Part shown: positions 36,631 to 46,284 of the stretch, piece by piece | How the letters are laid out: each line of letters begins with the position of its first letter | Position numbering within the stretch: the first letter of the stretch is position 1 | Program-made: the position numbers and the translations under genes | Notes under the pieces: generated by a model | The model's input: the letters and a program-made list of their open reading frames with translations, nothing else | What the model was told of the DNA's origin: nothing | Databases searched by the model: none | Assembly: GCF_000372485.1 (NCBI RefSeq) | Contig: NZ_AQVA01000006.1 | Location: 1 to 64,000, forward strand | Direction: 5' to 3' | Source: Oenococcus oeni DSM 20252 = AWRIB129 | GTDB lineage: Bacteria; Bacillota; Bacilli; Lactobacillales; Lactobacillaceae | DNA: 64,000 nucleotides

Positions 36631-37173
36631 TTACTTAGCAAAGGGCATGCCAAGTTGACTAAGTAATTCAAGACCTTCTTCATCAGTCTTGGCAGTCGTA
36701 ACAATAACAATATCAAGTCCGCGGACCCGATTAACGTCATCGTAATTGATTTCAGGGAAAATTAATTGTTCTTTGATACCAAGAGTATAATTTCCACGAC
36801 CATCGAAAGATTTGGTGGACGTACCGTGGAAATCACGAACACGAGGTAATGCAACATTAATCAATTTATCAAGAAAGTCATACATACGTGTTCCACGAAG
36901 TGTAACTTTACTTCCAATACTCATTCCCTCACGTAAACGGAAACCAGCAATTGACTTTTTAGCCTTGGTGACAACTGGTTGTTGGCCAGCAATTAAACGC
37001 AGTTCAGAGACAGCTTCATCAAGATTATTAGAGTTAGTAACAGCATCGCCGACACCCATGTTCAAGACAATTTTCTCAAGCTTAGGGGCCTGCATTAATG
37101 ATGTATAGTCAAACTTTGAAATCAGAGCTGGTCGAACTTCATTAACATATTTTTCTTTTAACGCATTTACCAT
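36631..37173 (-). CDS. rplE: Ribosomal protein L5
   Basis: A 180-residue 5S rRNA-binding protein. [13 protein letters not shown] near 31 and the C-terminal [25 protein letters not shown] are diagnostic. Confidence 0.98.
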   Translation of the reverse strand: MVNALKEKYVNEVRPALISKFDYTSLMQAPKLEKIVLNMGVGDAVTNSNNLDEAVSELRLIAGQQPVVTKAKKSIAGFRLREGMSIGSKVTLRGTRMYDFLDKLINVALPRVRDFHGTSTKSFDGRGNYTLGIKEQLIFPEINYDDVNRVRGLDIVIVTTAKTDEEGLELLSQLGMPFAK

Positions 37174-37191
37174 GAAAATGATTTCTCCCGC

Positions 37192-37461
37192 TTATTTTTT
37201 ATTGCTTTCGCGCTTGCTAGCGCGAATTGTTTTCTTTTTAGAGGCATCCAGCAGCATCACATTGGATACATGGATAGCTGCCTCTTTTTCGATAATTCCA
37301 CCCTTAGGCTCTGCCTGGGTTGGCTTTTGATGTTTTTTGACTTTGTTCACGCCTTCGACAATTACACGATCAGTTTTCAAAAATACCTTGGTAACTGATC
37401 CTTCTTTACCCTTGTCCTTACCGGCGATCACGCGGACTTTATCTCCAGTCTTAATATTCAT
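37192..37461 (-). CDS. rplX: Ribosomal protein L24
   Basis: An 89-residue protein with a KOW motif ([18 protein letters not shown]). The start is ATG at 37461 with AAGGAGG just upstream; the longer open frame overlapping rplN is not used. It is a little shorter than most bacterial L24 (about 100). Confidence 0.97.
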   Translation of the reverse strand: MNIKTGDKVRVIAGKDKGKEGSVTKVFLKTDRVIVEGVNKVKKHQKPTQAEPKGGIIEKEAAIHVSNVMLLDASKKKTIRASKRESNKK

Positions 37462-37471
37462 GTGATCCTCC

Positions 37472-37840
37472 TTATAGAACTTCCGGCGCAAGACTTACAA
37501 TACGCATATAGTTGTTATCGCGTAATTCACGTGCGACAGGTCCAAAAATACGTGTACCAACCGGCGACTTATCATCTCTAACGATGACAGCGGCATTTTC
37601 ATCAAATTTAATATATGAACCATCAATTCGATGAACACCACTAACCGTACGAACGATAACCGCTTTAACAACATCACCTTTCTTAACGGTGCCGCCAGGA
37701 ATAGCTTGTTTAACAGTGGCGACAATCATATCGCCGATATTAGCAAATTTCCTTCCGGAACCGCCAAGAACTTTGATTGTCAAAATTTCACGAGCGCCAG
37801 AGTTATCAGCAACTTTAAGGCGACTTTCTTGTTGAATCAT
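37472..37840 (-). CDS. rplN: Ribosomal protein L14
   Basis: A 122-residue protein: [19 protein letters not shown] start and [23 protein letters not shown] end are diagnostic. Confidence 0.98.
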   Translation of the reverse strand: MIQQESRLKVADNSGAREILTIKVLGGSGRKFANIGDMIVATVKQAIPGGTVKKGDVVKAVIVRTVSGVHRIDGSYIKFDENAAVIVRDDKSPVGTRIFGPVARELRDNNYMRIVSLAPEVL

Positions 37841-37861
37841 AGTTCTGCTCCTTTCAAAATA

Positions 37862-38128
37862 TTACAAGACGACAGCTTTTTCGACCACACGAACAAGACG
37901 AAAACGCTTAGTAGCAGACAATGGACGAGTCTCCATAATCTCAACAACGTCATTCAATTTGGCATCATTATTCTCATCATGTGCCTTAAACTTTTTAGCA
38001 TAGTTAACTCGCTTACCATAGACAGGGTGGTTTTTATAAGTTTCAACTGCTACAGTAATGGTCTTGTCCATCTTGTCAGAAACAACACGGCCACGATAAA
38101 CTTTACGTGTATTACGTTCTTCACTCAT
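37862..38128 (-). CDS. rpsQ: Ribosomal protein S17
   Basis: An 88-residue protein starting [23 protein letters not shown]. The start is ATG at 38128 after TAAGGAGG; a 24-codon upstream extension in frame overlaps rpmC and is not used. Confidence 0.97.
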   Translation of the reverse strand: MSEERNTRKVYRGRVVSDKMDKTITVAVETYKNHPVYGKRVNYAKKFKAHDENNDAKLNDVVEIMETRPLSATKRFRLVRVVEKAVVL

Positions 38129-38138
38129 AGTAACCTCC

Positions 38139-38348
38139 TTATGCCTTTGCCTTTTCGGCAGCGATTTCCTGAGCCCACAGCTCAGTTTTAATTCTTGCAA
38201 TGTCTTTTTTGACCGTTGAAAGACGGGCGGTATTCTCTAATTGACCTGCAGCTTGTTGGAAACGTAAATTAAAAAGTTCTTCTTTGGCATCTTTTTCACG
38301 CTTTAACAAATCATCGCGGGATAGACCTTTAATTTCTGAAGCTTTCAT
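38139..38348 (-). CDS. rpmC: Ribosomal protein L29
   Basis: A 69-residue helical protein: [22 protein letters not shown] is diagnostic. It overlaps the rplP stop by one base. Confidence 0.98.
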   Translation of the reverse strand: MKASEIKGLSRDDLLKREKDAKEELFNLRFQQAAGQLENTARLSTVKKDIARIKTELWAQEIAAEKAKA

Positions 38349-38779
38349 TATGCGTTTACCTCCTTACTTGCTTCGGCTTTGCTAACAATTTTTGCCTTAA
38401 CTGGCAATTTATGCATAGCTAATCGCAAAGCTTCTTTAGCCACGGCTTCGGAAACTCCGCCAACTTCGAACATAATTGTTCCACGCTTGGTCGGGGCTAC
38501 CCAGCCTTCCGGAGCACCTTTTCCATTACCCATACGGACACCAACACCCTTGGATGTATAGGACTTTTGTGGAAAAATCTTAATCCAGACTTTACCACCA
38601 CGTTTCATATAACGGGTAATGGCGATACGAGCTGCCTCGATTTGGCGGTTCGTAATCCAATTATTTTCAAGTGATTGCAAACCGTAATCACCAAAAGCAA
38701 CTGTCCGGCCACCTTTAGCTTCACCGCGCATGTGTCCACGATGAACACGACGGTACTTAACACGTTTAGGAACTAACAT
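38348..38779 (-). CDS. rplP: Ribosomal protein L16
   Basis: A 143-residue protein: [19 protein letters not shown] start and [17 protein letters not shown] are diagnostic. It shares one base with rpsC and with rpmC. Confidence 0.98.
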   Translation of the reverse strand: MLVPKRVKYRRVHRGHMRGEAKGGRTVAFGDYGLQSLENNWITNRQIEAARIAITRYMKRGGKVWIKIFPQKSYTSKGVGVRMGNGKGAPEGWVAPTKRGTIMFEVGGVSEAVAKEALRLAMHKLPVKAKIVSKAEASKEVNA

Positions 38780-39582
38780 TAGTTATTACCTCCTCGTCCT
38801 TGAGTAGAAGCTTGACCTTGACGAGGGCGACGAGAACGACCACCATTCTGACGACTGTTTCCACGGCCACGATTATTGCCACGGCCACGATTATTCGCTG
38901 CAGCAGCAACATCCTCATCTTTAATGAATTGGCCATTCTCGGCATCGCCACGATAAATCCATGTTTTAATACCAAGATTACCGTAAGAAGTCATCGCTTC
39001 GTCCCAAGAATAATCAATATCAGCACGTAAAGTATGAAGAGGAACGGTGCCCTCCGTATATTGCTCTTTACGAGCAATATCAGCTCCATTCAAACGTCCT
39101 GATACCATTGTGCGAACACCCTTAGCGCCAGCACGTTGAACACGTTGAATAGCTCCACGCATTGCGCGACGGAAAGCAACACGCCTCTCTAAATCGGCAG
39201 CAATTTGTTGGCCAACAAGGTGAGCATTTAAATCTGGTTTACGAATCTCGACAATATTGATATTGACGCGCTTGTGTTGACCCTTATAAGTATCAACTAT
39301 CTTTGACAATTCACTACGCAAACGCTCAACATCAGCACCGCCACGACCAATAACAATACCAGGCTTAGCAGTATGAATAGTTAAATTAATGCGAGTAGGT
39401 TCAGTACGTTCGATTGTGATACGATCAACAGCTGCATCTTTTAAATTCGTTTCAAGATATTTGCGAATCCGCAAGTCTTCTTGTAAAGCAGGAACGTATT
39501 CCTTTTTGTCGGCATACCATTTAGCATCCCAGTCACGAATGACTCCAACACGGAATCCAATTGGATTAATCTTTTGGCCCAT
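38779..39582 (-). CDS. rpsC: Ribosomal protein S3 with Arg/Gly-rich C-terminal extension
   Basis: The standard S3 core ([13 protein letters not shown]..., KH domain with [13 protein letters not shown] near 78) runs to about residue 215. The protein continues to 267 residues with a low-complexity tail of [10 protein letters not shown] and [11 protein letters not shown] units. Typical Firmicute S3 is about 218 residues. The tail includes an 18-bp tandem repeat in DNA (38861-38896). I chose ATG 39582 with AGGAG upstream; TTG two codons earlier is weaker. Confidence 0.96.
   Translation of the reverse strand: MGQKINPIGFRVGVIRDWDAKWYADKKEYVPALQEDLRIRKYLETNLKDAAVDRITIERTEPTRINLTIHTAKPGIVIGRGGADVERLRSELSKIVDTYKGQHKRVNINIVEIRKPDLNAHLVGQQIAADLERRVAFRRAMRGAIQRVQRAGAKGVRTMVSGRLNGADIARKEQYTEGTVPLHTLRADIDYSWDEAMTSYGNLGIKTWIYRGDAENGQFIKDEDVAAAANNRGRGNNRGRGNSRQNGGRSRRPRQGQASTQGRGGNN
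38861..38896 (-). repeat. 18-bp tandem repeat in the S3 tail coding region
   Basis: Two almost perfect copies (38861-38878, 38879-38896; one mismatch) each encode N-N-R-G-R-G. In-frame gain or loss of a unit would change S3 tail length without a frameshift. Confidence 0.8.
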
Positions 39583-39584
39583 AC

Positions 39585-39947
39585 TCAAGCTCCTTTCTTG
39601 TCGTTTTCGGAAACGACGATTGTAATATGACTTGTGCGTTTGTTGATTTTAGATGCCGTACCTTTAGCACGAGGACGAAAACGTTTCATAGTTGGTCCTT
39701 CGTTGGCATAAGCTTCCTTGATCACCAAATCTGCTCTGTCAAGAGCAAAATTATTTTCAGCATTCGCAACCGCTGAATTGAGCACCTTATATACCGGCTC
39801 AGTACCTGTATTAGGCAAGAATTTCAGGATTGCGTAAGCTTCATTAACACTTTTGCCACGAACAGTATCAAGGACCAATCGAGCTTTACGAGGCGCGATT
39901 CGAACTTGAAAAGCTGTGGCTTTTGCAGATGTAACATTTTCAGCCAT
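39585..39947 (-). CDS. rplV: Ribosomal protein L22
   Basis: A 120-residue protein; [21 protein letters not shown] and the C-terminal [26 protein letters not shown] are diagnostic. The extended loop lines the exit tunnel. Confidence 0.98.
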   Translation of the reverse strand: MAENVTSAKATAFQVRIAPRKARLVLDTVRGKSVNEAYAILKFLPNTGTEPVYKVLNSAVANAENNFALDRADLVIKEAYANEGPTMKRFRPRAKGTASKINKRTSHITIVVSENDKKGA

Positions 39948-39957
39948 GACTTACTCC

Positions 39958-40239
39958 TTACTTTCCTGTCTTCTTATCATCACTACCAGCATGTCCACGG
40001 AAAGTACGAGTTGGAACAAACTCTCCGAGTTTGTGACCAACCATATCATCTTGGATATATACCGGAACGTGCTTGCGACCATCGTAAACAGCAATCGTAA
40101 AACCAATAAAACTTGGAAAGATTGTTGAACGACGTGACCAAGTACGGATGACTGGTTTTTTACTTTGGCCTTTTAATTGCTCGATCTTCTTTAACAACGA
40201 TGGATCAGCAAAAGGTCCTTTTTTCAAACTACGACTCAT
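39958..40239 (-). CDS. rpsS: Ribosomal protein S19
   Basis: A 93-residue protein: [19 protein letters not shown] start and [17 protein letters not shown] are diagnostic. Confidence 0.98.
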   Translation of the reverse strand: MSRSLKKGPFADPSLLKKIEQLKGQSKKPVIRTWSRRSTIFPSFIGFTIAVYDGRKHVPVYIQDDMVGHKLGEFVPTRTFRGHAGSDDKKTGK

Positions 40240-40251
40240 CTAAACCTCCGA

Positions 40252-41091
40252 TTACTTACCCTTCCGTCCACGAACAATGAACTTAGTTGATGGCTTCTTC
40301 TTATCACGAGTCTTCTTACCATAAGACTTCTTGCCCCATGGGCTCATAGGACTCGGATGACCGACAGGAGCTTTTCCTTCACCACCACCATGTGGGTGAT
40401 CATTCGGGTTCATAACAGAACCACGAACATGTGGAGTCTTGCCGCGCCAGCGGGAACGACCTGCCTTACCCCAACTGATAAGTGAATGTTCAGCGTTGCC
40501 AACTTCACCAATCGTTGCACGAGAAGTAGCAGGGATCATACGAACTTCGCCAGATGATAAACGAATAATCACATATTTGCCAGCATCATCCTTACCTAAA
40601 ATTTGTGCCGAAGTACCAGCCGAACGAGCCAGCTGACCGCCCTTACCAGGTTTTAATTCTATATTGTGAATTAATGTACCTTCGGGAATGTTGCCTAACG
40701 GCAACGCATTACCGACCTTAATATCGGCATCGGGACCAGACTGAACTTTAGTTCCAGCTTCTAATCCCTTAGGCGCCAAGATATAACTCTTCACACCATC
40801 TTCATAAACGAGCAAAGCAATATTAGCAGTCCGATTAGGATCATACTCGATTGCTTTAACCGTGGCAGTCTTGTCGTCCTTGATTCGTTTGAAATCAATA
40901 ATACGATATTGCTGCTTATGACCACCACCATGATGGCGAACAGTCATACGACCTTCAGCGTTACGAGCGCCGGTCTTAGATTTTTTTGCCAACAAACTTT
41001 TCTCTGGTGTCGTTTTTGTAATAACGGAAAAATCAAATCCACTCATATTACGACGTCCATTAGTTGTCGGTTTATAAGTCTTGATAGCCAT
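40252..41091 (-). CDS. rplB: Ribosomal protein L2
   Basis: A 279-residue protein near the peptidyl-transferase centre. [15 protein letters not shown] near 56 and the conserved [19 protein letters not shown] segment near 226 are present. Confidence 0.98.
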   Translation of the reverse strand: MAIKTYKPTTNGRRNMSGFDFSVITKTTPEKSLLAKKSKTGARNAEGRMTVRHHGGGHKQQYRIIDFKRIKDDKTATVKAIEYDPNRTANIALLVYEDGVKSYILAPKGLEAGTKVQSGPDADIKVGNALPLGNIPEGTLIHNIELKPGKGGQLARSAGTSAQILGKDDAGKYVIIRLSSGEVRMIPATSRATIGEVGNAEHSLISWGKAGRSRWRGKTPHVRGSVMNPNDHPHGGGEGKAPVGHPSPMSPWGKKSYGKKTRDKKKPSTKFIVRGRKGK

Positions 41092-41112
41092 GCGTTACTC
41101 CTTTCTAAAAAA

Positions 41113-41412
41113 TTATTTATTTTCTTCTTGGTTTTTGAAAACTTCGATGTCTTTTGAATCAGCAGTTAAACTAACGGTGGCCTTTTTGCGATTGCGTGTA
41201 AGCCCTTGGTAACGGCCCATTCGCTTATTTTTCCCACGAACATTAGCAATATTAACCTTCTTGACTGTAACGCCAAAAACATCAGCAACCGCCACCTTAA
41301 CATCGGTCTTGGTAGCCTTCCGATTAACTTCAAACTGATAAACCTTGCGATCAGCGCCAGCCATCGATGATTCAGTGATTATTGGTCGTAAAATTACGTC
41401 GCGTGCCTGCAT
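41113..41412 (-). CDS. rplW: Ribosomal protein L23
   Basis: A 99-residue protein: [15 protein letters not shown] start, [22 protein letters not shown] middle. It docks SRP and trigger factor at the tunnel exit. One-base overlap with rplD. Confidence 0.98.
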   Translation of the reverse strand: MQARDVILRPIITESSMAGADRKVYQFEVNRKATKTDVKVAVADVFGVTVKKVNIANVRGKNKRMGRYQGLTRNRKKATVSLTADSKDIEVFKNQEENK

Positions 41413-42035
41413 TAGCCTAATACCTCCTCAACTTGTTTTACAGCTGACTGTACGATAACAACTTTCTGAGCCTTCACTAGGTCGTAAACATTAACGCCAC
41501 TAGCCGTGGTTACTTGAACATTTGGCAAATTACGAGCCGAAAGTTTTGCATTTTCGTTTGCATCGTCAACCACCAACAAAGTCTTCTTGGTAGCCTCTAA
41601 TTTGTTCAAACTATCAGCAATAGCTTTCGTTGAAGGCTTCTCAAAATTAAGCTCGTCGATAATAACGAAGTTCTTTGCTGAAACTTTATCTGATAGAACA
41701 CTCTTCAAAGCCAAACGATAAGCCTTGCGGTTTATTTTATAAGCATAAGGGCGAGGAATCGGGCCCATCGAAATTGCACCGCCACGCCATTGTGGAGCAC
41801 GGATCGAACCTTGACGAGCGTTACCAGTTCCTTTTTGACGCCATGGCTTTCTCCCGCCACCAGAAACAGTAGAACGATTCTTGACCGAATGAGTACCTTG
41901 ACGCAAAGATGCACGTTGCATCAAAACCGCATCAGTAACTACAGCTTCGTTAGGTTCAATTGCAAAAATCGAATCTGCTAACTCGACTTCACCAGCTTGA
42001 GTACCATCTTGTTTATATAAAGCAACTTTAGTCAT
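41412..42035 (-). CDS. rplD: Ribosomal protein L4
   Basis: A 207-residue protein. The basic loop [29 protein letters not shown] (in parts, about 58-86) is diagnostic. In some bacteria L4 also regulates the S10 operon. Confidence 0.98.
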   Translation of the reverse strand: MTKVALYKQDGTQAGEVELADSIFAIEPNEAVVTDAVLMQRASLRQGTHSVKNRSTVSGGGRKPWRQKGTGNARQGSIRAPQWRGGAISMGPIPRPYAYKINRKAYRLALKSVLSDKVSAKNFVIIDELNFEKPSTKAIADSLNKLEATKKTLLVVDDANENAKLSARNLPNVQVTTASGVNVYDLVKAQKVVIVQSAVKQVEEVLG

Positions 42036-42049
42036 AATGTTCTCCTTTC

Positions 42050-42793
42050 TTATTCTGCGGAAGCAGAGTCATTTTTTGTTTCTGCTTGTTTTTTTTCTGT
42101 AGAAGCCGTGTCTTTGGCTTCTGCTTTAACTTCTTGTCCAACTGTGCCACCCAACTTGATTTTGCTTGCTTTAAATGGTTTAACAGTAGACTTGATAGTC
42201 ACAAAGCTTTTATTTGCTCCGGGAACATTACCTTTGATTAAAATCAAATTATTCGCCGGATCAACGCCTGCAACCAAAAGTTTTTGTGCGGTTCTGAGGT
42301 CGCCACCCATTTGTCCAGGAAGAAGTTTTCCTTTAAAGACTTTGTTGATGATAGATCCCATTGAACCAGGACGACGATGGTAACGAGATCCGTGGGCCAT
42401 TGGTCCACGTGACTGTCCCAAACGTTTTATAGATCCTTGGAAACCATGTCCCTTTGTAATTCCTTGGACATCAACATATTCACCAGCGGCAAAAACATCG
42501 ACTTTAACTTTATCGCCTTGTTTATAATCGCCTTGCGCGTCACGAATTTCGCGAACGTAGCGCTTAGGGGCCGCGCTAGCTTTTTTTGCGTGACCTTGTT
42601 CAGGTTTATTAGCGGCAATCTTGCGCTTGTCAAAGACGCCGAGCTGCAAAGCTGAATAGCCATCAGTCTCGGGAGTCTTTACTTGCAGCACCACATTTGG
42701 CAATGCTTCAATGACAGTCACAGGAATAAGCTCGCCTTTATCAGTAAAAACCTGAGTCATACCGACTTTTCGGCCTAAGATACCTTTTGTCAT
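42050..42793 (-). CDS. rplC: Ribosomal protein L3 with charged C-terminal extension
   Basis: The core is diagnostic: [15 protein letters not shown] start, RMPGQMG-region equivalent [16 protein letters not shown] near 170. The protein continues to 247 residues with a Lys/Glu/Ala/Thr-rich disordered tail of about 35 residues; usual length is 205-215. Confidence 0.97.
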   Translation of the reverse strand: MTKGILGRKVGMTQVFTDKGELIPVTVIEALPNVVLQVKTPETDGYSALQLGVFDKRKIAANKPEQGHAKKASAAPKRYVREIRDAQGDYKQGDKVKVDVFAAGEYVDVQGITKGHGFQGSIKRLGQSRGPMAHGSRYHRRPGSMGSIINKVFKGKLLPGQMGGDLRTAQKLLVAGVDPANNLILIKGNVPGANKSFVTIKSTVKPFKASKIKLGGTVGQEVKAEAKDTASTEKKQAETKNDSASAE

Positions 42794-42818
42794 GACTTTC
42801 TCCTTAATTATTAAATGA

Positions 42819-43127
42819 TCAAAGCTTGATTTCGATTGCTACACCAGCTGGTAGGTCTAACTTGCGAAGCGAGTCAACAGTTTTATCAGTTGGATTAACC
42901 AAATCAATCAAGCGCTTATGTGTACGCATTTCAAATTGCTCTCGTGAATCCTTGTGCTTATGAGGCGAACGCAAAATAGTATATATAGTGCGCTCAGTCG
43001 GCAAAGGAATTGGACCAACTACCTGCGCACCAGTGCGTTTTGCAGTTTCAACAATTTTTGCCGCTGAAGCATCGATCGTACGATACTCATAAGCCTTCAA
43101 GCGAATCCGAATTTTTCTTTCTGCCAT
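42819..43127 (-). CDS. rpsJ: Ribosomal protein S10
   Basis: A 102-residue protein: [24 protein letters not shown] and [29 protein letters not shown] are diagnostic. First gene of the S10 cluster, with AAAGGAT Shine-Dalgarno. Confidence 0.98.
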   Translation of the reverse strand: MAERKIRIRLKAYEYRTIDASAAKIVETAKRTGAQVVGPIPLPTERTIYTILRSPHKHKDSREQFEMRTHKRLIDLVNPTDKTVDSLRKLDLPAGVAIEIKL

Positions 43128-43299
43128 AATTTATCCTTTCGTTGATTTTCAAAATCAGCTTGCTCCATTCAAAAACCGGCATCTCAACGCCATGGCAACG
43201 GTGCCGAGCGTGTCGCAACCTTGAATATCATTGCTAATCATTGATATACCGGCGTTTTCGGCCGTATTAAAGCGTAAAACGTAAAAGGCATACTTGTAT
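43128..43299 (-). promoter_or_regulatory. S10 operon 5' leader
   Basis: No ORF. The roughly 170-base leader before rpsJ has several inverted repeats on the minus strand. These include ATATCA ... TGATAT near 43230-43250 and distant complementary segments, AACGCCGG near 43252-43259 and CCGGTTTTT near 43175-43183. It may fold for autoregulation by a ribosomal protein, but it does not obviously match a leader I know. Confidence 0.4.
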
Positions 43300-43328
43300 A
43301 TGTTACAGCAAAAGCCCTTGTGGGGCAA
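43300..43328 (-). promoter_or_regulatory. S10 operon promoter
   Basis: On the minus strand TTGCCC (43323-43328), 17 bases, TAACAT (43300-43305). The -35 box lies inside the hairpin that terminates the upstream apf-like gene. Confidence 0.5.
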
Positions 43329-43333
43329 GGACT
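43310..43333 (-). terminator. Terminator after the apf-like pseudogene
   Basis: On the minus strand AAGtCCTTG / CAAGGgCTT with a 5-base loop, followed by TTTTG, about 20 bases after the gene's stop. Confidence 0.65.
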
Positions 43334-43353
43334 TCCGCCATAAAAATTAGAAA

Positions 43354-44175
43354 TTAGTACCAGCCATTCTGTTGCCAAAAACTAATCGCAGCAGAAACGG
43401 AAGCATAACGGGCAGAAATATATGCCTGCATCGCTTTTAATTGCAGTTGATAGTTCCCTTTAACCTGATCCCAAGTCATACCAAGATATGTCTCGTAAGC
43501 AGCCTCGCTAAGTTGGCCGATTCCTTTATAAGAACCATTAACAGCGTTCGGATTACCGGACGATTCGCGAGAAATAAGCCAGTTAATATCATCACTGCCG
43601 GATGAAATCGAACTGCTGGAGCTCGAAGAAGAAACAGACGTTTGTGGAATAGAGGATGACGAGCTGATTTTTGCAGCGTAACTATAGCTGCTTGAAACAC
43701 TGGACCTTTGTACAGTATTTTGCGATTCACTGTACATACTCGTGCCGGTCGCAGTTGAGCTTGAGTAGCTACTTTCGCTTATAGAACTGCTGGAACTTTG
43801 GGAAGAAGTTTGAACGCTGCTTAGAGTTTGTTGGCTACTGCTGGTCGCAGCATAAGAAACATTGTTCTCCAAAGGAGTTGTATTTTGAACTGTCGACTTG
43901 ACGTAATCCAGTTGTTGAAGCGTATTTCCTGTAGAAGTCTTGTCCTTTTTGCTTTTAGCTGTCGACGCTGGTGGGTTAAAAGTTGCTGCGGTTTGCCCAA
44001 CCGACCTAGCAAGTCCTCTAGCCACAGAAAAAGAACTATTCGCTGAAGCATCTCAATGGTCGGCTTTACCCACCGTTGAGGGAATAAGAAAAGAAAAAGC
44101 AGCAAAACAAGCTAAAACAATTAATGCCTTAACTAGTCTCCTGACTTTCTTAGTGTAAAAATACCCACTCCCCAT
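43354..44175 (-). pseudogene. Apf-like secreted wall protein interrupted by an in-frame stop
   Basis: From ATG 44175 the frame encodes a signal peptide (basic MGSGYFYTKKVRRLVK, then hydrophobic to about residue 32, with a cleavage region STVGKADH). It meets TGA at codon 41 (44053-44055) and continues open for 232 codons. The rest has a long Ser/Thr-rich linker and a C-terminal transglycosylase-like domain (DDINWLISRESSGNPNAVNG ... FWQQNGWY), as in aggregation-promoting factors. A GTG inside the second part could start translation but would lack the signal peptide. A single base change (for example TGG or CGA) would restore a 273-residue secreted protein. Confidence 0.8.
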
Positions 44176-44331
44176 TGGAAAGTATTGTCCTATTTTTATT
44201 TTTCCTCAATATTTCAGATAAAGACATTTTTGGAGGATCAAACGAATAATGTAAAATTGCAGGTTACAATATGTGAGTAAATTAACTTTTTATATTGCAA
44301 AAAATAATATTTTTGTCACGAAAATGTAAAG
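44176..44331. other. Intergenic region between apf-like and oatA-like genes
   Basis: No gene. It contains an inverted repeat TGTAA n9 TTACA near 44250-44268 that could be an operator for the apf-like gene, and an A/T-only hairpin near 44299-44320 that might weakly end oatA-like transcription. Confidence 0.35.
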
Positions 44332-46217
44332 TTACTTGGTATTCGAAGCAATTGAATTAATAATCATCGTCGTCATGATACGGTTTCCCGTTCGCTGAGG
44401 GTGAATGCCATCCGGAGAAAACCATTCCGGATGAGAGCGGGCAGAATCATACCAGTCAACAATATGCAGTCGTCGATCCTTTTTAGCTGCTGCGTTTAAC
44501 AGCTGATTATTAGGGCCTTCCCAAGGCTTGCCCCCAGAGAATGAGTTAACCCAATATACTTGTCGAGAACCGGCAATGGAACGCACTTCTTGAATATTTT
44601 GTGCAGAAATTTCTCCATTTGTTCCAATAACCATCAAAATAATCGGATCCAGTTTTCCCTCTTTTTTTAAGTGACGCAAAATATCGATTGCGTTAAGAGT
44701 ATGTCGGCCGACCTTTGCATTAACAATCGTCTTGGGCATAACCCATTGAATATCCGGCCCAACGTCCAATAAAAGTGAATCACCGACTGCAGTAATATTC
44801 AAGGATTCAACCTTGTGAATATTTTCACTGCTTGTGCCAAAGATAGAAGCCAATTGTTGTTCATGAGAATCGGAACTGCTGGAAGCAGATGAAGTTGAAG
44901 AAGATGAACTTTTTCGAGCCTGAACAGCCTTGTTGTTTCGCTTTTCAATTACTTTTGAACTCTTATTCAATTTTTGTTGAAGTTGGTCGGCATCTTTTGA
45001 ACGAACCGCACTTTTGGAAATAAGGCCGAAGGCCGTGCCTCCAATGGCGAAAACAGCTACAGTGATCGACAAAATTGTTTTCCAATTAAATGCCAGTTTC
45101 GTTAAACGAAGAACGAATCCATGTCGAAAAGGCATTTCGATTAGTCGATAGGAAAGTTCGGAAACAAACAGAATAATCAGGACAGAAGTAATTGATCTCA
45201 ATATATCATCAAGCAGAGAAACGACAGGGAAAATTCGTTCGATAATCATCATAATCGGCAATTGATAGAGATAAATCGAATAAGAACGCGAACCAATGTA
45301 TCTAAAATAGCGATTGCCCATTAATAAACCAAATTCGCTTTGTGGATTACTTGATAAATAAAAGATTAAAATCGCCGTAAAAATACTCAGCAGCAACATT
45401 CCAAAGTAATAAACCCAGGCCTGGACTCCATTAGCAAGAATAAACAGTGCAATTAAGCCAAGCAAACTTAAGGAAATTAAATAGCCTGAAGTTTTTTTAA
45501 AAAAATGAGTATCCGGGTAATTTGTTTCGGACAGTAAGGAGAAGCGGCCAAAGACATAAAAATGGCAACAATCCCGCCAATAATGAATGAAAAAACTCTT
45601 GTATCCGTTCCATAATAGGCACGATTGGTTGAAATCGGCGAATATAAAATTGCAAACAAAGTCGCGGAAATCAAAGCAAAAATAGTTGGAACAATCAAGG
45701 CAAGTTGCCAACGCTTATCACCGAAATAAAGAATTAAGGATAAAAGAAGCGGCCAAAATAAATAAAACTGCGCTTCGACAGAAAGCGACCAAAGATGGGT
45801 AAAGACCGACCAATGAGCACTAGCAGCAAAATAAGAAAGCGAATTGGCAATTTGATACCAATTATTAACATAAAATATATTGCTTAATAGCGAACCCCTG
45901 ATACCAAATAGTCCCTCAGGAAAAGCAACTGCTAAAACTGCGGTCGTTAAAAATATCATTACGATAAAAGCCGGGTACAGACGCCAGAAACGCCGTGAAT
46001 AAAAACGTTTGATTCGAAAACGGCCCCGTTCGTAAAATTCATTAAGGATGATTCTTATCATTAAAAAACCTGAAATAACAAAAAAGACCGTCACTCCGGC
46101 AAATCCACCGGCAAAGATTTTCGGCCACAAGTGAAAAAGAATCACCCCAATAACCGAAAAGGCCCGCAAGCCCTCAATACCTGGAATAAAACTACTTTTT
46201 CTACTATCCCTCTTCAT
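44332..46217 (-). pseudogene. oatA: Frameshifted OatA-type peptidoglycan O-acetyltransferase
   Basis: The N-terminal acyltransferase-3 part (IEGLRAFSVIGVILFHLWP, then about eight of the usual helices) is open to 45477. The remaining helices and the extracellular SGNH esterase domain (GDSLLLDVGP near residue 480 of the joined protein; SPDGIHPQRTGNR with catalytic Asp/His near the end) are in another frame. Adding one base in the T7A7 tract at 45492-45505 joins them to 628 residues, typical of OatA. It would acetylate N-acetylmuramic acid and confer lysozyme resistance. TAATAT sits seven bases before the ATG. A poly-Ser linker precedes the SGNH domain. Confidence 0.85.
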
Positions 46218-46284
46218 AATTCCAATATTACATTAAATTTACAAAATAACTTCAATCATTAAAAAAGCGTTACGTTAGTAATAA

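Noticed and set aside
24430-43000. Many open frames of 60-190 codons on the plus strand opposite ribosomal protein genes
   Set aside because: They are antisense shadows: no Shine-Dalgarno, composition driven by the opposite strand's codons, and highly conserved genes fully explain the DNA.
44053-44055. TGA in the Apf-like gene read as selenocysteine or tryptophan
   Set aside because: No selenocysteine insertion structure follows it, TGA serves as an ordinary stop for other genes here, and secreted Apf proteins have no selenocysteine.
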